Part shown: positions 22,287 to 34,524 of the stretch, one piece after another
Numbering within the stretch: the stretch's first letter is position 1
Layout of the letters: each line of letters opens with the position of its first letter
Assembly (NCBI GenBank): GCA_015179125.1
Contig: WHVA01000112.1
Span: 1 to 64,000 of the forward strand
Direction: 5' to 3'
Source: Gautieria morchelliformis
Lineage: Eukaryota > Basidiomycota > Agaricomycetes > Gomphales > Gomphaceae
DNA length: 64,000 bases
The notes under the pieces: generated by a model
Database searches by the model: none
The model's input: only the letters and a program-made list of their open reading frames with translations
What the model was told of the DNA's origin: nothing
Translations under genes and position numbers: made by a program

Positions 22287-23612
22287 CCATATATGCAGGT
22301 CTGACTCCGTCATAGCTACAGCAAGCACAATGAGACTCTCCGCTCTACAGGAGTGGATTAGGGTGTTCCATGTGAATGATTTCCCAGCGCCCCCTGAGCC
22401 AGTGACGAAAAACATTTGTCCGTTAGGTTTCCCCTGAGCATCTATGTCCAGTGCCGACCGTAATATCTGATCATGTGCAGACCTTTGCCCCTCATTCAGC
22501 TTGGGAACCTCCTCATCAGCCATCTGCCTCTCTTGAACAGGGTCATAGTCCCCCTGCTCAGCTATGAACCTGTTTCCAATCAGGACCTCACACTCGCCTA
22601 CCACCCGAGGCATATCTTTAAAGCTGCTCAAGGACATTCCATTACGCTGAAGGAGTTTATCCAAGAGAAAGAGGCCAAAATCGTAGACCTGATCATCCCG
22701 TGGCTCCTGGATATTGTGCCTGATTTGGAGCCGATGTCTGAGGTCATCACATATGTGCTCCTTGAAGGTGTCCCATAGTCTGTCAGGTTGTGAGGGAATG
22801 CAATGACCAAGGATGGTGGCAAAGAGATGTCTGAGCTGAGCACCTGTTTTCATGCCACTGGCTTCCTGGAGACACAACCTCCACTCCTGATCATCCTCCA
22901 GAAGTCCCCTGGCAAGACAGGCCTCCTTGTAAGTAGCACATTGTATGCCATCCACCGTCCTAAGCTCCTCAAAGGATCTGGCCCCCTTGACCACCGTGAG
23001 GAGAGTGCGCAAATAAAATCTCTCTCCTGATTTTGGGCTTGCAAAGTGAAGGTGTCCAATGCTATATCCCCTTTGACGTGGTGTCCATACCCTTTCCTCT
23101 TTTTGCCAGGTAAAATGCTCAGGAAAATCCACATAGAGCACATCGCGTGCATGAGGGTAGGCAGCATTGGCCTCAAAGTAAGCCATGAGCGCTGTCTTTG
23201 ACCCCTCAACCCTGTTCATGATGGTGAGCGGATCAGCATCAGGATTGAAAACGACTGATTGCTGGTCTTTTTCATGGACTGGCAGTGCCATGACTGCAGG
23301 CACCTGGGTGTGGATTTCCCGCTCCAGCAACCTCCAACAGGCCTCATGAGCACTGACATAGTGAGCGTCCAGGTACTTCTTTATCTCGTCATGGTTGACA
23401 CCAAACTCCATCGTGGTGCGATCGTGGCCCTTGTATAGATACTTGTGGATATACTTGACGCACCTCACACTGAAGGTGAATTCAAGGTTGATGTGACACC
23501 GGAGTTTGAGCAAGAGCAGAGGAGAGTATGGCACAACCCATCTGTTGTCCACCATGTCACCTCTGAAATGCAGGCATAAGCTTAGAGGAACAATCAAGCT
23601 ACCCCACTTCAA
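22287..23612 (-). pseudogene. Helitron Rep/helicase fragment
   Basis: A continuous 442-codon frame contains CVKYIHKYLYKGH (the Rep tyrosine block), a long linker typical of fungal Helitron proteins (HYVSAHEACWRLLEREIH; FPEHFTWQKEERVW), and the start of a PIF1-type helicase with LNEGQRSAHDQI and the P-loop GSGGAGKSFTW. The HUH part upstream is missing. The helicase degenerates soon after the P-loop (LAVAMTESDLHIW) and is cut by the family B LTR insertion site. A fuller relative lies at 39237-42984. Helitrons move by rolling-circle copying using the Rep nuclease and helicase. Confidence 0.88.
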
Positions 23613-23624
23613 CTTACATTTGCA

Positions 23625-23985
23625 AGCAGATGCTGTTGTTGTTAATTTTTCTTGGGCAAAGTCAGGGGAATTTATTAATTTCTAATTAAATCAATGGCAG
23701 ACAGCTCACACCAGACCAGAGAGAAATACATACATACCAAGGAAGGGACAGGTAATTGTTTGTTAAGCAAAGTCAAGGGAATTTATTAATTTCTATCTAA
23801 AATAAAATAAATAAATGTCAGATGGCTCACACCAGACCACAGAGAAATATATACATACCAAGGAAGGAACAGGGAAATTGATTGATAAAAATATCCAAGT
23901 CTTCTTCGGCTATCCAACTGGAATAATTCCAGTAAATGGTCCTGGTCCTGGTCCTGGTCCTGGTCCTGGGAGATGTCTTCTTCAG
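23625..23985. repeat. Local duplication of about 115 bp and a CCTGGT hexamer run
   Basis: Two copies of a unit (AAGTCAGGGGAATTTATTAATTTC, quoted as AAGTCAGG and GAATTTATTAATTTC, plus CTCACACCAGACCA and ATACATACCAAGGAAGG) lie in tandem at about 23655-23765 and 23770-23880. At 23940-23969 CCTGGT is repeated five times. The same CAAAGTCAGG words recur at 26930-27110. Confidence 0.8.
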
Positions 23986-24199
23986 CCACCAGTAGTGCAA
24001 GTCAACACTAAGAGAACTGCAATGCAATTGTGGCTCCCTCTAAGGCAGCCTGGGATGACTACCTGGCTCCTTAGCAGAGAAAAAGCTGCCCCACTGAAGA
24101 GGTCAACCCCAATAGTTCACAGCAGAGATCTCCCTGGGAAGAGATCTTTTGTAGTCTACACTATATAGGCTATCTATTATTTCACTCTCACGCAATTTT

Positions 24200-24520
24200 A
24201 TTCTATCTACTGGGCAGAGAGGAGAGGAGGTGGTGGTGGAGTGCGCGAAAGCGGCTGTGCAGCGTTCTGCCAGCACAGCGCTGCTTTGGGCGCCTGAGCC
24301 AGCACAGCGGCGTGAACCGCTGATAGGGCCAGGGGCTCGCGGCTGCGCCGCTCGCACGCTCCAGAACGCTGCGCAGCCTCAAGCACTGGACCCGGCAGAC
24401 CGGCGTAAACCAGTGACAGGGCCAGGGGCTCACGCGCTCCGCTGACAAACTAATGACCAAGCATTGGTCAGCATTGGTCAGCGCGCCCACAGCCCACCGA
24501 GGCGCTTTCATATAGTGTAA
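24200..24520. repeat. GC-rich dispersed repeat D, copy 1
   Basis: It contains GCGCAGC, CTCGCGGCTGCGCCGCTCGC and ends CCCACCGAGGCGCTTTCATA. The same modules occur at 27740-28072 and 36840-37117, the latter directly before a LINE ORF1. It is cut at 24520 by a Helitron 3' end. Confidence 0.7.
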
Positions 24521-24740
24521 CTAGGTGGATACCCGCGCTTCGCGCGGGGGTGCAAGTCAAACGCCTCGGTAAGGTCAAACGCATCAGCAAGGTCAAATGC
24601 CTTGGGTAAATCAAACTTGGGATAAGTCAAACACATTCGGATAAGAAATTTTCTTTCAGATAAGTAAAACACATCTTATTGATTGAAAGCAGCTCTAAGT
24701 AACACATCAAGGTAGGTAATGTTATGACCATGCTGCTTGA
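24521..24740 (-). mobile_element. Helitron 3' terminus (non-autonomous)
   Basis: Read on the minus strand, a perfect hairpin CCCGCGCGAAGCGCGGG (24548-24532) is followed by TATCCAC and CTAG, then a T in the flank. That is the standard Helitron 3' end (hairpin, CTRR, insertion before T). The internal 190 bp up to about 24735 match the second end at 26015-26145 (AAATCAAACTTGGGATAAG, AGTAACACATCAAG). The 5' end was not found. Confidence 0.75.
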
Positions 24741-25129
24741 CCAACTCTGGTACCTCCATGCCTCCTCTGGCTCTATTCTGCAACGTCCACACTTTGACCT
24801 TTTGATCCCCTTGTTCTTTACTATTCACATACTTCCCCTTTTGACTCTATTCACCTGCCTTCCCTACTTGACCCTTAGCATAGCAAGTCCGGAGCATCAG
24901 GAGATCCATTTGTTCCACTATCAATGTTACGACTGTTCCGCTCAACCATCTCCGCCATATCCGCATATCCTCCACACCACCTCTGCACCGCCTCTGCACC
25001 ACCTCCGACTCTATTCCACAACATCCGCACCATCTGCAACCCTCTACCTCGACCCTTGTGATTTCAGTACCCCTGGCCACCTCCAGATACCGGCCCCCAT
25101 ACTTGACCCTGAACACAGCAAGATACCAT

Positions 25130-25935
25130 TTCCATAATTCTGTTTCTTCTGATGTCTATTGTACTTACTTGCCTTGTTCTTTGCCATTGTACTTACCCTA
25201 CCCTGCACCCCCCTTGTCATCCCATTGTTCCGCATTAGTTACTTGCCCCGTATGTCTATCCACTTCCTGCACTCTCCGGAATTTGCTTAGTACCATACCA
25301 TTACCTGTTGCTTCAGCTCTTTGTATAAACCCCCTCATGTATGTCTCCATTTCTGCAATCAGATAATCGACTTCGATACGTGATTCCCTTCGCACTGTCT
25401 CCTGTTCTTAACACAGCGAGTTTTGCTAGTCTTGTCTCCTTCCGCTCTCGACCCTCTGTCCTCCGCCTCTTCCGACCTTTGATCTCCGACCCTCGAACCT
25501 CGACTCTCAGTACTCTGTTCCCGACTTCTGCCTTCTCCAATATCCGCAAGTCAATCCCGAAATACTTGGGACGGTAGTTCATCAGGGGCGCAACACATAA
25601 GTTGAAGCCGTTGTCCTTTCCAGTTCTGACCTCCGGGAATTCCGATACGTAACAATCAATTAGACCCACATTCCCCTTGTTCTTTTGCCTATTGGTTGTT
25701 CTTAGTTCTACCCGGCACCCCCTTGTAGTTCCTCTTGTTCCATATTAGTTACTTCTCCATTTATCCTGGTTAGTTTTCCTTGCACTGGAATTGCTTACCT
25801 CTACCTTCTGACATGTTGTCTCAGCTCTTTGAATAAAACCCAGTCATGTGTGCCTCTGTTCTGCAATCAGATAATTGACTTTGATATGTGACTCCCTTTG
25901 CACCGTTTCCTGTTCTTACCACAGCAAGTACTTGC
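25130..25935 (+). repeat. Two related LTR-like segments in tandem
   Basis: Segments 25130-25450 and 25670-25935 share the order TTGCACCC.., CAGCTCTTTGTATAAACCCCC, CTGCAATCAGATAATCGACTT and CTGTTCTTAACACAGC (with differences in the second). A TATAAA-type box followed by this leader resembles the promoter part of a Ty3-type LTR. The segment ending GATACGTAACA at 25652 may be an LTR 3' end. Internal coding sequence is absent. Confidence 0.55.
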
Positions 25936-26014
25936 AAGGCCTCTGTCTCTCTGACTTCTGCCTTCCAACTCGATTTCTGATATCCAACTTAACTCGATTC
26001 TTGAACCCTTACCT

Positions 26015-26145
26015 CTAGGGGGATACCCATGCTTTACACGGTGGTGTAGGTCAAACACATTGGGTAAATCAAACTTGGGATAAGTAAAACACATCTCATT
26101 GCAATTGAAAGTAGCTATAAGTAACACATCAAGATAGGTAATGTC
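26015..26145 (-). mobile_element. Degenerate second Helitron 3' terminus
   Basis: CTAG at 26015-26018, then GGGGATACCC, an imperfect hairpin and the same subterminal sequence as the element at 24521 (GTAGGTCAAACACATTGGG, AAACTTGGGATAAGT). The flanking base is A rather than the expected T, so the end may have mutated. Confidence 0.6.
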
Positions 26146-26149
26146 TCTA

Positions 26150-26810
26150 CACATATCTGCATGTGCCCAAGTATAGCGTGCATAGCATGTCCTCCATGCA
26201 TAGCCTTGAATATAGCATGCTTATTGTGTCCCTGGCCCACATATAACATGTCCCCAAGTATAGTGTGTGTAGCATGTCCTCCATGCATAGTGTGTCTCCA
26301 CATGTTGCATATCCCCAAGTACAGTGTGCATGGCGTGTCCCACATGCATAGCATGTCCCTGGTTTGTAGCATGTCCCCAAACATAGCATGTCCCTCCATG
26401 TAGTGTGCCCTCAAGTATAGTGTGCAAAGTGTGTCCCCAATGCATAACATGTCCCCCAAGTATAGTGTGCATAGCATGTCCTTTGTTTGTAGCATGTCCC
26501 CCAAGTATAGCATGTGTAGAATGTCCCGTGTTTGTAGTGTATTCCCCTGTAGTGTGTCCCTTGTTTGTACCATATCCCCCAAGCATAGTGTGTCCCCACA
26601 TATAGTGTGCACATCCCCATGCATAGCATGCTTGTCCCCATGCATAACATGTGTGCCTCCACGCATAACATGGGTGTCCCCAAGCATAGCGTGTGTGTCC
26701 CCATGCATAGCATGCATGTTAGTGTGTGTAGCATGCCCCTCAAGTATAGCATGCATAGCATGTCCCAATGGCATGTGTAGCATATCCCCAAGGGCTTCAA
26801 AGTGAAGCGA
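26150..26810. repeat. Minisatellite of CATAGCATGTCCCC words
   Basis: About 650 bp consist of irregular 13-27 bp repeats built from CCCCAAGTATAGTGTG, CATAGCATGTCC and TTTGTAGCATGTCCC. Long ORFs exist on both strands only because the repeat carries few stops. They are not genes. Confidence 0.92.
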
Positions 26811-26879
26811 GCAGGGGTTGTTACTTATCATTAACTTTTCGCACACTCAGGGACATGTATCAATATCTATTTTGTGACA

Positions 26880-27735
26880 TATACAGACATAAATAAAATA
26901 GTAAAGGAAGCCATATTTAAGCAGCTGCTGTCATTAATTTTAGCAAAGTCAGGATTATCTATTTTTCAAAAAATGTCAAAATAAATGTTCAGTACATTTA
27001 AGCTGAAGTTGTTATTAATTTAGCAGAGTCAAGATTATCTATTTTTGAAAAATGTCAAAGAAATGCACTGTACATTTAAGCTGACAATTTTCACAAAGTC
27101 AGGATAATTTATTAACATCTATCTGCGAAAAAATGTCAAAAAAGTACAGTACATTGAAGCAGAGGCTGTTATTAATGCCCAGCCAAAGCCAGAGAAGCCC
27201 TGAGACTGACAGAGAAACCCAGAGCCCAGCCAAAGCCATAGTAAGCCGGCCACCAGTATAGCCAGAGAGGAGTGGCTGGTAAGTGGCTTTACAGTAAATA
27301 AAACAATAAAACAAACCACATTTAAAAGCAGAATCTCATTAATTTTAGAGGGAACTTATTGATGTCTATTTTCGAAAAAAACCTGAAAAATATTGATATT
27401 AAAATACATTTTTTTCAGCAGTCTTTGGAAGGTATTTAAATCTATTTTCGAAAAAAATCACCAAAATATAATACACATGTGACAATACTATGATGAAAAA
27501 AAAAGAACTAATAAAATTACAAACACAAATAAAATAAAATACATGGCAATGCATTAAACAAAACATATTACCTACCAATAGAAAGCCAGCAAAGCAATAG
27601 ACATGCAGCCAGCTAAAGGAGGAGACAGCACCCAGAGCAGACAGCAGAGCACAGAGCAGACAGCGGACAGAGCACATATCAGACAGCACAGAGGACAGAG
27701 CAGACAGAGCACATAGCAGACAGCAGACAGAGGAA
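26880..27735. repeat. AT-rich degenerate tandem repeats and CAGACAG-rich tract
   Basis: At 26915-27480 a unit of about 75 bp recurs with much divergence (AGTCAGGATTATCTATTTTT, AAAAATGTCAAA, TACATTTAAGC). At 27620-27735 there is a run of GCAGACAG / GAGCACA words. No coding content. Confidence 0.7.
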
Positions 27736-27739
27736 TCGG

Positions 27740-28072
27740 CGGTTGGGCAGGTTCCTGGCGTTCCCTCCTTACCATTCGGCCTTTATACCGCGCGCGCGTG
27801 TCGTGCACGGACCACGCTCGCGTATGCGCGCTCTGGTCGCGAACGGGTCACGTGACCGCTGCGCAGCGTTCTATGCTCGCGGCTGCGCCGCTCGCCGCTG
27901 ACCTAATTTGGAACGCAAACGGTCGCGTGACCATGCTGCGCAGCGTTCTTGGCTCGCGGCTGCGCCGCTCGCATCCGATTGGCCAGCTGACTAAGGCTGA
28001 CCTAAAACCTGACATAAGCTCGACGCCCACAACCCACCGAGCCGCTTTCACCTATAGGAAAATTGGAGAGGG
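27740..28072. repeat. GC-rich dispersed repeat D, copy 2
   Basis: It shares with 36840-37117 GGTTGGGCAGGTTCC, TTCGGCCTTTATACCGCGCG, GGTCACGTGACCGC and AACCTGACATAAGCTCGACG. CGCGCGCG and GCGCAGCGTTCT are present. Strongly CpG-rich, unlike most of the window. Confidence 0.8.
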
Positions 28073-28079
28073 TACCACC

Positions 28080-28299
28080 GCAAGTTGGTGATCTAGTAGC
28101 TTTGGTTATATAAGATATCCTTACTTCACTTCTGACAGTGACTCCTCCATGCAGTCCTTGAATTTGTTGACAGATTTGAGGTGCAATAGAGGTTGATGTG
28201 GTTGGAAGCCCATTTGTGGGTGCCGCCTGGTGTCTAGCATGAAGGGTGACTGACGAGTTGAAGCATGAACATGGTTGTTGTACTGGAACTTGGCCATGG
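28080..28299 (-). pseudogene. Ty3/gypsy integrase fragment of a second family
   Basis: Minus-strand translation: KFQYNNHVHASTRQSPFMLD, RHPQMGFQPHQP and VNKFKDCMEESLSEVK. The F-x-Y-N-N-x-x-H..T..SPF block is the conserved region after the third catalytic residue of Ty3 integrases. The chromovirus copy 2 starts at 28300 inside it, so it is older than that insertion. Confidence 0.8.
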
Positions 28300-30098
28300 T
28301 GTAAGAACCTGGCCTTTGGCCGGTTACTTACCAGTACTACCTTCTGTCGACTGGAGCCTTGTGATACTTGTGCCCGAGCCTTGTGATTCCATGCCGGACC
28401 CTGAGCTTATGCCCGAGCTTAACTCATGACCTTATCATCCCCTTAGTTATCTGTTCTGTTCTATCACACATCAAATTACTTATAATTATCTCGTCTATAT
28501 CCCCTTATATGCTCACCCCTGCTTCTTGTAAAGATTGGTTTTAGGCGTTAATATCGTGTATTAGTGAACACAGCGAATGCCCGAATGACTTGTGTGAATA
28601 AGTATGCCGTTCGGCGAATAAGTGAACCGATGAATGTTCATGAAACAAGAGGGTTGCCCGAATGGGGCTCGCCCTATCTACAGTCGTAGCGAAATAGCTC
28701 GCGGCACTTGACGATGTAACGTGCAAGATATCGCGGAAGGGCTGTCTAAGTTTCGACGGTCCCTTCGCTGGCGAAGGTGCTCCTTCGGAGCCCTTTGCCA
28801 ACTGCACAGAAAGTAGTTCGAAGGCTAAGGTAACGAAGATGAAGTATGAGAACTCACCAGTGATGCCTAAGTCCTTGGCTGGTTGAAGATAGAAATCTTC
28901 AAGGGGAGGCTCAAGATGATGATCACAGTGAGGTCAAGTTTGCACAAGATGGACGACGTATGATAATTGAACTGGGGAATGTACATGCGAATGTAAACTA
29001 CTTATACCGGATGCTCGTAAGGTATCAGCGAATAGGGAAGAGGCCATCACGAGGCAGGGTTGGATAGGGGTGTGCAGTCATGATACTAAAGGGGTGGAAT
29101 AAACATACAATAGAGTGAGAGAGGAGTGCGAACATGAAACGACGGAGAGTAACGGTGGCGAAGGGACTTATGTACGAAACCATGTCTTGGGACCCGCATA
29201 CATGTCACCCTGCATGGACTCTTCGTCCACTGGGTTGATCCCCCACGGCCTACGGAAGGAACACCCCGCGAACATACTTTGGCCATACGAAAACCCAAAG
29301 GGGTTGGATTAAGAAGATGATGGGGTTAGTGATGAATCATCATGCCGGGTAAATGGTATCGATTGTATTTGATGGCGTGCCTGTTGGCGAAATGTGCGAG
29401 CAGCGAATAGCGGTTCAGCGAAATGCGAGGAAGGGCGAACAGCGATAAAATAGGGAAGGAGAAGTCGAGGTGGAGGGCGAAGCCGGGCGAACACGGGGGA
29501 GGAGTAGCGAACGAGGAAGTGGGGGTAACAAGGTGCAGGAAATACACAGGTAATGACAATCCGATTGTCAGAACACCATCGGAAGAGGGTCGAGCAGAGG
29601 AGGTGATAGGCCCAACAATGACTGCCAGGTTAGTCCAAAGACGTTGATCGCTTGTTGATGGCATAGCCATGGTAATTGGCGCAAACCACGAGAATTGGTT
29701 GCCAAACATGACAATGGCAATCAGAACAAACATGAAGATGGAGTGACAAATGGCAGGACAGAGCACCTGAATATGAGAAATAAACGCGTCATGACACTTC
29801 TATCTCACCTGTATATAAACCCTCCTGTATGCACACTTATTCCTCAGTCTGAATACCAACAATCGTACTCCCTTTGACCCTTAGCTAGTTTCTAAGTACT
29901 CACCTCTTGATTCAAACCTCACCTCTTATTCATTTACCTAGGAAATTGGGACCATATGTAGGGCAGGCGCAGCACACAAGCTGAAGCCAAGTCCCTCTCT
30001 GACTTCCCTATTTGAACTTCGCTCTGTCACCTCAGCCCTTACCTTGGGTTTCACCCCTGGGCTCGGTCAACCTGCCTCTGAAGGATCCTGTTGTAACA
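28300..30098 (+). repeat. 5' LTR of Ty3 copy 2, split by a family A LTR
   Basis: Left part 28300-28526 begins TGTAAGAACCTGG. Right part 29802-30098 contains GTATATAAACCC and ends GTTGTAACA. The two parts joined through one CTTCT correspond to the 6400-6916 LTR. Confidence 0.9.
28527..29796 (-). repeat. Solo family A LTR (1270 bp)
   Basis: Target duplication CTTCT at 28522-28526 and 29797-29801. Minus-orientation copy reading from the plus strand TGTAAAGATTGG..AAACGCGTCATGACA. The first word differs by one base from the family (TGTCAAGATT). Inserted in the Ty3 5' LTR. Confidence 0.93.
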
Positions 30099-30141
30099 GT
30101 ATATTCAGACTGTTCACACCCTATGTATCCCTCCTTTTCAC

Positions 30142-31287
30142 TATGTCAATGATAACTCACTCCCCCACCCTACAGGGTATCTCAGAACGCATACCTCTTA
30201 TAGACCCAGCCAAGCCTAGTAACAAAGGCAAAGGTAGGGCTAATCCTGGTGACCCAGGTGATGGTTTTGGGGGCTCTGATCACGATGATGACCTCTTGAA
30301 CCTACCACCGGACGACCTCGGTGATCTTGATGATAATGAGCTCATGTGCCGAGTTTTCATGAAGCTCACTAAACTCGTGACATGGAAGCCTGAGCCAAGA
30401 TCAAGGAACCAGACACTTATGATGGTACTGACCAGGCCAAGCTTTGACCCTTTTTCCTCCAATGCGTACTCAACTTCAGAGATCACCCCTCTGCATTCAA
30501 GACAGGGGCATCGAAGGTACAGTATGCTATCTCATACTTATCAGGCTCAGCTCTCCAGCATTTCGAGCCTGTGATCCTCAGTGAAGTCCACCCCGAGCCT
30601 GATTGGCTTAGAGACTGGGACAGTTTTAAAGGCAAGCTTGAGCTCAACTTCAGCCCCTATGATAATGCTGCCCAAGCCGAGATCGACCCAGAGAAAATCA
30701 TCATGAAAGAACACCATAGAGCAGCTCACTTCTTCATTGAGTTCTCCTGAGCTTCAACTTGCACTTGGTGGAACTATGCTGCTCTCCACCACTTCACTTA
30801 CAAGGGCTTGGCCAAATGAATCAAGGATTCACTTGCCTAGATTCCACAGCCTCAGCTTTGCAACTTTGTGTTGGAATGTGACAGCCGTTATTGGGAGTGT
30901 AAGGAATACAATGCAATGGCTAATGGTTGTAACCCTGAGCCTGCTTGCTCCACTAATCAATCCAATGCCCTAACAATAATCTGTCTTCCAATGGTTCTAA
31001 TAACAACAAGAACTGCAACAAGACTAATAACAACAATGGCAAAAAATCCAACAACGACACCTTGAACAACAACAAGAGTCAGCCTGACATCTTGAGCAAG
31101 CTTGGGAAAGGAATGTCAACATCGGGTTGACCAAGGCCTTTGCCTGCTTGGTGGGGCCAAGGGTCACATAGTCAAGGATTGCCCCAAGGCCACAAATGGG
31201 GCTGCTAGTGGTAGCAGTTCCAAAGGTTGGGTAATGAAGACCTCTAATGAGGGAACTTCAGCCTCCATCACAGAGGTGAAAAAATAG
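30142..31287 (+). pseudogene. gag: Ty3 gag, copy 2
   Basis: It opens at ATG 30142 (MSMITHSPTLQGISER), with an acidic segment (GGSDHDDDLLNLPPDD), then shifts frame near 30410. In the shifted frame YDGTDQAKL, FFLQCVLNFRDHP and YLSGSALQHFEP are the standard Ty3 capsid sequences, followed by DWLRDWDSFKGKLE. TGA near 30748 and TGA and TAG near 30818-30840 interrupt the C-terminal capsid. The knuckle reads CLLGGAKGHIVKDCPK, with the second Cys replaced by Gly. TEVKK and TAG end the frame at 31287, as in copy 1. Confidence 0.88.
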
Positions 31288-31451
31288 GTAGCAACCTTGG
31301 AACCACATGATCCAAGGATTGCAGTAACCTCACCCATGTGCTCAGACTCAGTGCCACTTCTCATGCATTGTCCAAAGATTCTCTTAATGTACATCTGACC
31401 TCACCTTCACTTTTCAACACCTCTTTTGTTGCATTAGTTGATTGTGGGTCT

Positions 31452-32012
31452 TGTTACGATATGATCCTTCGTAAGGTTGACCGAGCTCGGGGGTGAAACC
31501 CGAGGTAAGGTCCGAGGTTACGGGGCGAGGGTCTGATAGGGAAGTTGGAGAGGGACTAGGCTTCAGCTTATGTGCTGCGCCGACCCTACGCACGAGTCCC
31601 AACTTCGGAGGCAAACGAATAAGAGGCGAGGTTTGGCTTAAGAGGTGAGGCTTAGAAACTAACTAGGGATCAAAGTATACGATAGTTGATTTTCAGACTG
31701 AGCAGTAGGAATGCATATAAGGGGGTTTATATACGAGCGAGGGTACGAGTCAGGGGCGAGCATATTAGGGGGAGGTCAGGGGGAGGTCAGGGGGAGGTCA
31801 GGGCGAGGTAATATACGAATGATGCATGATGGAGCAGAATCAGTAACTAAGGGGATACGGGCATGGGATCAAGGTCGGATATGAGCTCTAGCTCTAGCTC
31901 GGGCTTGGGCGCAGGATTAGAATCACAAGTACTTGGGCACGAGTATCACAAGGCTTCGGCTTGGAAGAAAGGTTATACTGGTAAGTAACCAGCCAAAGGC
32001 CGGGTTCTTACA
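31452..32012 (-). repeat. Solo Ty3 chromovirus LTR in copy 2 pol (561 bp)
   Basis: Target duplication GGTCT at 31447-31451 and 32013-32017. It begins TGTTACGATATGATCC and ends GGGTTCTTACA, the reverse complement of the family LTR. It contains a triplicated GGGGGAGGTCA at about 31770-31805. It keeps more CG dinucleotides than its surroundings, so it is younger than copy 2. Confidence 0.94.
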
Positions 32013-34524
32013 GGTCTTCTGACTGTTTTATTGAATCCAAGTTTGTCCAGAAATATTCTATGCCTACTTACCCTGTCTCTTCCATACCCCTGAAACTATT
32101 TGATGGTAGCACTAACACTACCATTACCCAAGCTCTAGACCTCTATCAGTTTTCCGACCGGCAAACAACAATGGGTTACCTTCTATGTAACCTCACTTGA
32201 CGCAAGTTGCTTGGTGGTACTTGGCCACAACTGGCTTACCCCCTACAATCCATCGATTGACTGGATATTGGGCAGTATTACTTGCAAGACCATCGACTTG
32301 ACTTTGACTCCTGCGACCACAGTGACCTCGGCTCACTCAGCCTCAGCTACGACTATGATCTCGCCTACAGCATCCTCACCTCCTCTGACCTTGCCTCCGA
32401 AGTTAGAGGCACCTCTCGTTTTCCTGATCAATGCTCCCACATTTATGTGTGTAGCTAGATTGGAAGGATTTGAAGTGTTTCAACTTGACCTCGCTTCGCC
32501 TGAACTCCTTGCCAGGGGAGCAACATCAGGAGATAGCTCACCTGAGCTGTCTGAGGAGGTTAAAAAGCATGTCCCTGAAGTATATCATGAGTTTGCAGAT
32601 GTGTTCAGCAAAACTTGCACTGACACTCTAGCTCCACACCGACCCCATGACATCAAGATCAACCATGAAGAAGGGACCTCACCACCTATATCTACTCCCT
32701 TTCAGCCTCCGAGCTCAAAGCACTCCATGAGTTCATCGATGAGCACCTGAACATCAGCTTCATCCGACCTTCACACTCACCCCATGGTGCACCGGTATTG
32801 TTTTTCTTCAAAAAAGATGGTTCACTTCACCTTTGTGTTGACTTCCTAGGTTTAAACAAGAGCTCGAAAAAAGATCAGTATCCACTGCCATTGATTGCTG
32901 ACTTACTTGATGCTCCAAATAATGCTCACATTTATACCAAAATTGACCTTCATCATGCTTACCACCTCATACGAGTTGCTGAGGGTGATGAATGGAAAAC
33001 TGCCTTCAGGACCTGCTATGGGTCTTTTGAATGGTTGGTTATGCCTTTTTGTCTCACTAACAGCCCTGCTGCTTTTCAAAGATTCATGAATGAGATTTTT
33101 GCCGACCTTCTGGATGTTTGTGTGGTGGTATACCTGGATGATATTCTAATCTATTCCAGTGACCCTTCCAACCATACAGAACATGTCAAGGAAGTTTTAC
33201 AATGACTTTGGCTTCACAACCTCTTTGCAAAGGGGGAAAAGTGCAGGTTCCACCACAACTCAGTTGAATTCCTTGGTTACATCCTCTCCTCCAAGGGCCT
33301 TACCAGGGTGGACGACAAGGTGAAGGTCATTCAAGACTAAGTTTGCGACATCCAATCCTTCCTTGGTTTTGCCAACTTCTACCAATGCTTCATACACAAC
33401 TACTCCGACATTACCATTCCTTTAACCCAACTTACCCACAAGGGTACTCCTTGGAACTTTTCTGAGGATTGTCAACAAGCCTTCAACTTGTTGAAAAAAG
33501 CTTTCACAACAGCTCCTATTATTACTCATTAGATTCCTGACCTTCCTTTGATTGTAGAGACTGATGCTTCTGATTACACTTTAGCAGCAATCTTATCATT
33601 GTGAACCTTGGAGGGCGAGCTTCATCCCATTGCTTTCCACTCTACCTTCACCTCTACTGAACTAAACTACGATGTTCATGACAAGGAGCTACTAGCAATT
33701 TTTGAAGCTTTTCAATGCTGGTGACAGTACCTCGAGGTCTCTGGCAACCCTATCGATGTTGTAACCAATCACAAGGACCTTGAATACTTTTCAACAACAA
33801 AGCTCTTGACTTGTTGACAAGCTCGCTGGTCAGAATACCTCTCCCAGTTCAATCTCGCCATTCGCTTCTGACCTGGTGGCCTCAGAATGAAGCCTGACTC
33901 TCTCACTAGATGATGGGATGTTTACCTTACAGAGGGGAATAGTGACTATGTCACTATAAACCCACAGAAATTACAGCCAGTGTTTACCCAACACCAGTTG
34001 GCATGTCCCTTAGAGCTACTAACCTTGCTCCCATTGTACTCCGAGCTGCTTCACTGCTTGATACCAAGCAGATCTGAGCAGACATCCTTGCTTACCTCCC
34101 CTTGGACCCCATAGCTAAGTCACACCTCAGCTTGACTAATGACCTGAGATGGACCACAGATCATGAGGGTTTCCTCAAACTTGACAACTGAACTTACGTT
34201 CCTGTGGCTCAAGACCTTCGACTTCGCATTCTTCAGTACAAGCATGACCACCTCCTCTCAGGACACTTTGGGGTCAACAAAACCTTGGAGCTGATCCGGT
34301 GAGACTATACTTGGCCAGGGATTAGATCCTTTGTCAAGGAGTATTGCAAGACGTGCACCACATGCATGCAGAGCAAGCCACAACATCACAAGCCCTATGG
34401 TCTCCTTAAACAACTCCCTGTTCCTGAGAAGCCTCGGAATTCCAGTTCTATGGATTTCATCGAGCAACTCCCACCTTCATGCGAGTTCACCTCCATATTA
34501 GTGATTGTTTACCGCTTCACTAAG

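Noticed and set aside
23786..23989. 67-codon ORF with Gln-Asp repeats
   Set aside because: Translation of the CCTGGT hexamer run.
26115..26846. 243-codon minus-strand ORF and other long ORFs
   Set aside because: They are translations of the CATAGCATGTCCCC minisatellite; sequence is pure repeat and open in several frames.
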